From a bacterium (GTDB taxonomy: Bacteria; Pseudomonadota; Alphaproteobacteria; Caulobacterales; Hyphomonadaceae), in the NCBI GenBank assembly GCA_030824255.1, contig JAVBYB010000282.1, forward strand, positions 1 through 8,293: a DNA stretch of 8,293 bases, written 5' to 3'. The position numbers were made by a program, and so were the translations under genes. The notes below the pieces were generated by a model. It searched no databases, had not been told where the DNA came from, and saw only the letters and a program-made list of their open reading frames with translations. Shown here one piece after another: positions 5,908 through 8,293 of the stretch (position 1 is the first letter of the stretch; each line of letters begins with the position of its first letter).

Positions 5908-6705
5908 ATGGTTGGACAGGTAGCGTATGCGCAGCTCGATATCGGGCGCGTTGTGTCACGCACATTCGCCACCCTCGGTGGGAATTTCCCTACTTTCTTT
6001 TTGCTGGGAATTCTGTTCGGCGGCCTGCCGGCTGTGGCGGTGCAGTATCTGATCCAACAATTTATAACGCCCGCCACGGTCGGGAGCATGGATTCCAGCC
6101 TGATCGGGTGGATGCCCGCGATCCTGGGGATCGGTACGTTCGTTATCCTGCTGCTGCCTGCATACATTCTGGTCGGCGCCATCACGCACGGCGCGATCGT
6201 CTACCTCAACGGGAAACGGGCCGGCATTGGCGAATGTCTGAGCACCGGTCTGACAAGGATGTTGCCGCTTGTGGGCCTCGGTCTGCTGTCAACGTTGGGG
6301 ATTGGTCTCGGGCTGCTCCTGTTCGTAATTCCGGGCGTGATTCTAGCCACGCGCTGGTCAGTCGCCGCGCCTGCGCTGGTTGCGGAGCGCGCAGGCGTGA
6401 TGGATTCGCTTGGGCGATCGTCAGAGCTGGCGCGCGACAATCGCTGGCGCATTTTCTGGCTGCTGGTGATCTGGTTCGTCCTGAACTACGCGCTGCAGTT
6501 TGCGTTTGGCAGCGTTATCGGATTGCTCAGCGGCGCATTGATGCAGTTGGGCGAGAGCGCGTTTTGGGTCTATCTGGCCATCTTCGGAATCTATTCGGCG
6601 ATCGGTGCGATGATCCCCGCCGCGGGATCAGCTGCGCTCTACACCGAGCTGCGAACGATCAAGGAAGGCGCGTCCACTGAGGATCTCGCCAAGCTGTTCG
6701 ACTGA
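5908..6705 (+). CDS. Polytopic membrane protein, YciC / GPDPase-membrane-domain-like
   Basis: A start at ATG 5908 gives 265 residues beginning MVGQVAYAQLDIGRVVSRTF, the usual opening of this family (AQLDIGRVV, then TF, then NF). The frame also opens at 5761, but the extra 49 residues look non-native and lack a ribosome site. Hydrophobic spans lie at about 28-48, 68-92, 117-146, 184-205 and 218-240. The conserved stretch IPGVILATRW, SVAAPALVAERAGVMDSL and GRSSELARDNRWRIF (141-183) and the end TELRTIKEGASTEDLAKLFD are typical of this alphaproteobacterial group. The biochemical role is not established; the name rests on resemblance to the membrane domain of some glycerophosphodiester phosphodiesterases, and no catalytic domain is present. 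It converges on the RDD gene with 89 bases between stops, in which I see no convincing terminator. Confidence 0.85.
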   Translation: MVGQVAYAQLDIGRVVSRTFATLGGNFPTFFLLGILFGGLPAVAVQYLIQQFITPATVGSMDSSLIGWMPAILGIGTFVILLLPAYILVGAITHGAIVYLNGKRAGIGECLSTGLTRMLPLVGLGLLSTLGIGLGLLLFVIPGVILATRWSVAAPALVAERAGVMDSLGRSSELARDNRWRIFWLLVIWFVLNYALQFAFGSVIGLLSGALMQLGESAFWVYLAIFGIYSAIGAMIPAAGSAALYTELRTIKEGASTEDLAKLFD

Positions 6706-6794
6706 CATTCTTGCCGTGCCAGAGATGCCTGCGTCGTAATTATTCAGCCCGCTCCGCGCAGCAATGCGGGTCAATCCTGCTGAGGCTTGCTGCT

Positions 6795-7676
6795 TCAGGT
6801 AATCCGGGTCGGACGGTCGTGCTTGTCGGCGCGCCGTTTGCCCATCAGCAGATCTGATTCAAGGTGCCGTCTCAGCTCGATATAGTATGCGTTGAGAAAC
6901 TCACGATCGGTTTCGTCGGAAGCCTGCGTCCAGCCAATCTTGTTACGGATACGCCCCGCGACCATTGCGAGGGCCTCGCGCTGGCTGGCGCGCAGCACGT
7001 CTTCGAGCACCTGCAGCTCCTTGATGCCATAGGTGCTGAGCTGGGCGTGCGTGAACTGGCGCGCAGGCAGGCGCCGGTCCAGAGACGGCATCGACAGATC
7101 AGCCGCGAGGTTGCGGCGCGGCGTCTGGACAACCCACGTGCCGGCAATCACATCTCCGGCCCGCAGGCGATCCCTGTTGAACATCGGGAAGAAAACGAAG
7201 ATGCCGGTCCAGACCACGCCCATCAGCGTGATCACCGCATCTATCGAAGCGCCGGCGGATGCCATGAAGCTCAAAGGCAGAAAAACCTCGAGTTCTCGCA
7301 TGGCGTTGCGAGCGAAGATCGCATCGGGCCGGAGTGCGCCGCCTGTGCGATTTGCAACACGAATGCGCAGGAGGCGCTTGCCTGGCGTGGCGCCGCGCGC
7401 GCCAAGTTCGAAGATCAGAAAATAGAAGTTCCGGACAACGAAAAAGCCTATCAGCCAGACGATCGCGATGACATCGCTGGATTGCGCGTTCTGGCCGGCA
7501 GCGGCCGCAGCGATCGTCAGCAGGATCATGGTAAGTCCGATGATCAAGGCATCGATCACGAATGCGCTGGCGCGTTCGCCGGCCGAGGCGAGACGCACGC
7601 CGATGTCGATCCCTTCAGGCGTGACCAGCGACCGGGCGAACCGTGTGGAATCGTCGATGCTGCGTGCCTTAGACAT
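6795..7676 (-). CDS. RDD-family inner-membrane protein
   Basis: 293 residues. The RDD domain covers about 20-185: SAGERASAFVIDALI holds the defining Arg35 and Asp42, ATPGKRLLRIRV (96-107) follows the second helix, and DRLRAGDVIAGTWVV (169-183) holds the late conserved Asp175. Hydrophobic spans lie at about 38-60, 68-90 and 146-165. The C-terminal 100 residues are cytosolic and helical (FTHAQLSTYGIKELQVLEDVL, then a basic end with MGKRRADKHDR), as in many proteobacterial members. RDD proteins are often proposed to be transporters, but the function of this subgroup is not known. The ATG overlaps the 3' end of the upstream SpoIIM-family gene by 8 bases (ATGTCTAA), so the two are probably translated from one message. 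Confidence 0.93.
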   Translation of the reverse strand: MSKARSIDDSTRFARSLVTPEGIDIGVRLASAGERASAFVIDALIIGLTMILLTIAAAAAGQNAQSSDVIAIVWLIGFFVVRNFYFLIFELGARGATPGKRLLRIRVANRTGGALRPDAIFARNAMRELEVFLPLSFMASAGASIDAVITLMGVVWTGIFVFFPMFNRDRLRAGDVIAGTWVVQTPRRNLAADLSMPSLDRRLPARQFTHAQLSTYGIKELQVLEDVLRASQREALAMVAGRIRNKIGWTQASDETDREFLNAYYIELRRHLESDLLMGKRRADKHDRPTRIT

Positions 7677-8293
7677 CGGCGCCGAACCTGCGTGGAATGA
7701 AGAGATAGGCGGCCCAGAGAACAGCTGTTGCGCCGGCTACGGCGAAACGGATGGAGGTATCGTTGATGATCTGGCGGCCGACACCTTCGAGCACCCCCGC
7801 CAGCAGCAGCATGATGAGGACGCCGCCCATGGCCTGGGCCGCGTGACGCCCCGAAATGGCCGCAGCTTCGAGGCGTCTCCGATCTCCGGGAAAGATCATG
7901 GCGCGACCGATGTGCAAGCCGGCCCCACCGGCAATGGCTATAGCCAAAAGTTCGGTGACGCCGTGGATCAGCAGCCAGCCCGCGAGTTCGACGCCGAGAC
8001 CTTGCGCCGCGAAAACCGCGACGAACGCGCCTATCGTGCAACCGTTGTAAGCCATAAGCAGCAGGCTGGGCAGACCGAACGCGAAGCCGACGGCGAAGGC
8101 AAGGAGCGACACTCCGGCATTGTGTGTGAACAGGTAGGTCGCGAAGACGGACAGCTCGTTGCTGAACTCGCCGTCGAACAGCGTCGAGCGCAGATAGTCC
8201 GCCGAGGCGGTCGGGTTGCGGCCAGCGGCCAGTTCGGCCGGGACCATCGAATAGAACCAGTCCGCATCCTTGCTAACGAGAAGGTAAGCGGCG
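7669..8293 (-). CDS. SpoIIM (DUF95)-family membrane protein, 5' end outside window
   Basis: The frame runs in from the right edge (AAYLLVSKDADWFYS, then MVPAELAAGRNP) to TAA at 7671-7669; 207 residues are visible and the start is missing. Typical family features are FTHNAGVSLLAFAVGFAFGL, LMAYNGCTIGAF, LLIHGVTELLAIAIAGGAGL and a last hydrophobic pair before IPRRFGADV. Several membrane helices are evident. Despite the name, taken from the Bacillus engulfment protein, such genes are common in non-sporulating proteobacteria. There they usually pair with an RDD gene and lie near MoxR-type ATPase and DUF58 genes; the exact role is unknown. The 8-base overlap with the RDD gene supports an operon. 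An internal ATG at 8247 is not the start, because conserved sequence continues upstream of it. Confidence 0.92.
   Translation of the reverse strand, partial: AAYLLVSKDADWFYSMVPAELAAGRNPTASADYLRSTLFDGEFSNELSVFATYLFTHNAGVSLLAFAVGFAFGLPSLLLMAYNGCTIGAFVAVFAAQGLGVELAGWLLIHGVTELLAIAIAGGAGLHIGRAMIFPGDRRRLEAAAISGRHAAQAMGGVLIMLLLAGVLEGVGRQIINDTSIRFAVAGATAVLWAAYLFIPRRFGADV

Noticed and set aside
6740..6775. Terminator between the convergent genes (CCCGC with GCGGG)
   Set aside because: Only five pairs with a loop of more than ten bases and no T-run on either strand.
6864..7700. Plus-strand frame of 278 residues opposite the RDD gene
   Set aside because: Shadow of the RDD gene, whose motifs, length and overlap with the upstream gene are convincing.

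Overview
The window reads as a high-GC, Gram-negative chromosome, most likely an alphaproteobacterium. The style of the RHS core, the RTX repeats and the SpoIIM-RDD gene pair would fit the Caulobacterales/Hyphomonadaceae or sphingomonads, but this is inferred from protein character and not proven. It splits into an accessory, partly decayed left two thirds (1 to about 5.4 kb) and an ordinary, intact right third (about 5.9 kb to the end).

Layout. 1-1404 (+) is the 3' part of a secreted calcium-binding RTX protein. A second RTX gene appears to start at about 1451 but is frameshifted and cut off by mobile DNA near 1669. 1669 to about 2836 (-) is a scar of two unrelated insertion sequences. An IS3-family orfB remnant (two in-frame stops, first catalytic Asp lost) is joined in frame to an IS630-family transposase remnant (several frameshifts, start codon lost, second half missing). 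The plus-strand frame that continues from the IS630 edge is an N-terminally truncated RHS/YD-repeat protein (to 5033). It has a complete RHS core and a separate 202-residue C-terminal tip after the DPFG motif. One base after its stop comes a small, lower-GC gene for a 112-residue, probably three-helix membrane protein. This looks like a polymorphic-toxin tip with its immunity gene, and it is the most interesting unit here.

5374 to about 5907 holds no confident gene apart from a possible short minus-strand frame at its left edge. 5908-6705 (+) encodes a polytopic membrane protein of the YciC / GPDPase-membrane-domain-like type. It converges on a minus-strand pair with overlapping ends: an RDD-family membrane protein (6795-7676) and, upstream of it, a SpoIIM (DUF95)-family membrane protein that runs off the right edge. 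In many proteobacteria SpoIIM and RDD genes sit next to MoxR-ATPase/DUF58 genes, so more of such a cluster may lie beyond position 8293.

How it fits together: RTX and RHS proteins are both exported, variable, repeat-rich surface or interbacterial factors. The IS scar sits exactly between them and has removed the 3' part of one RTX gene and the 5' part of the RHS gene. The right-hand membrane genes look like core genome unrelated to the exported proteins.
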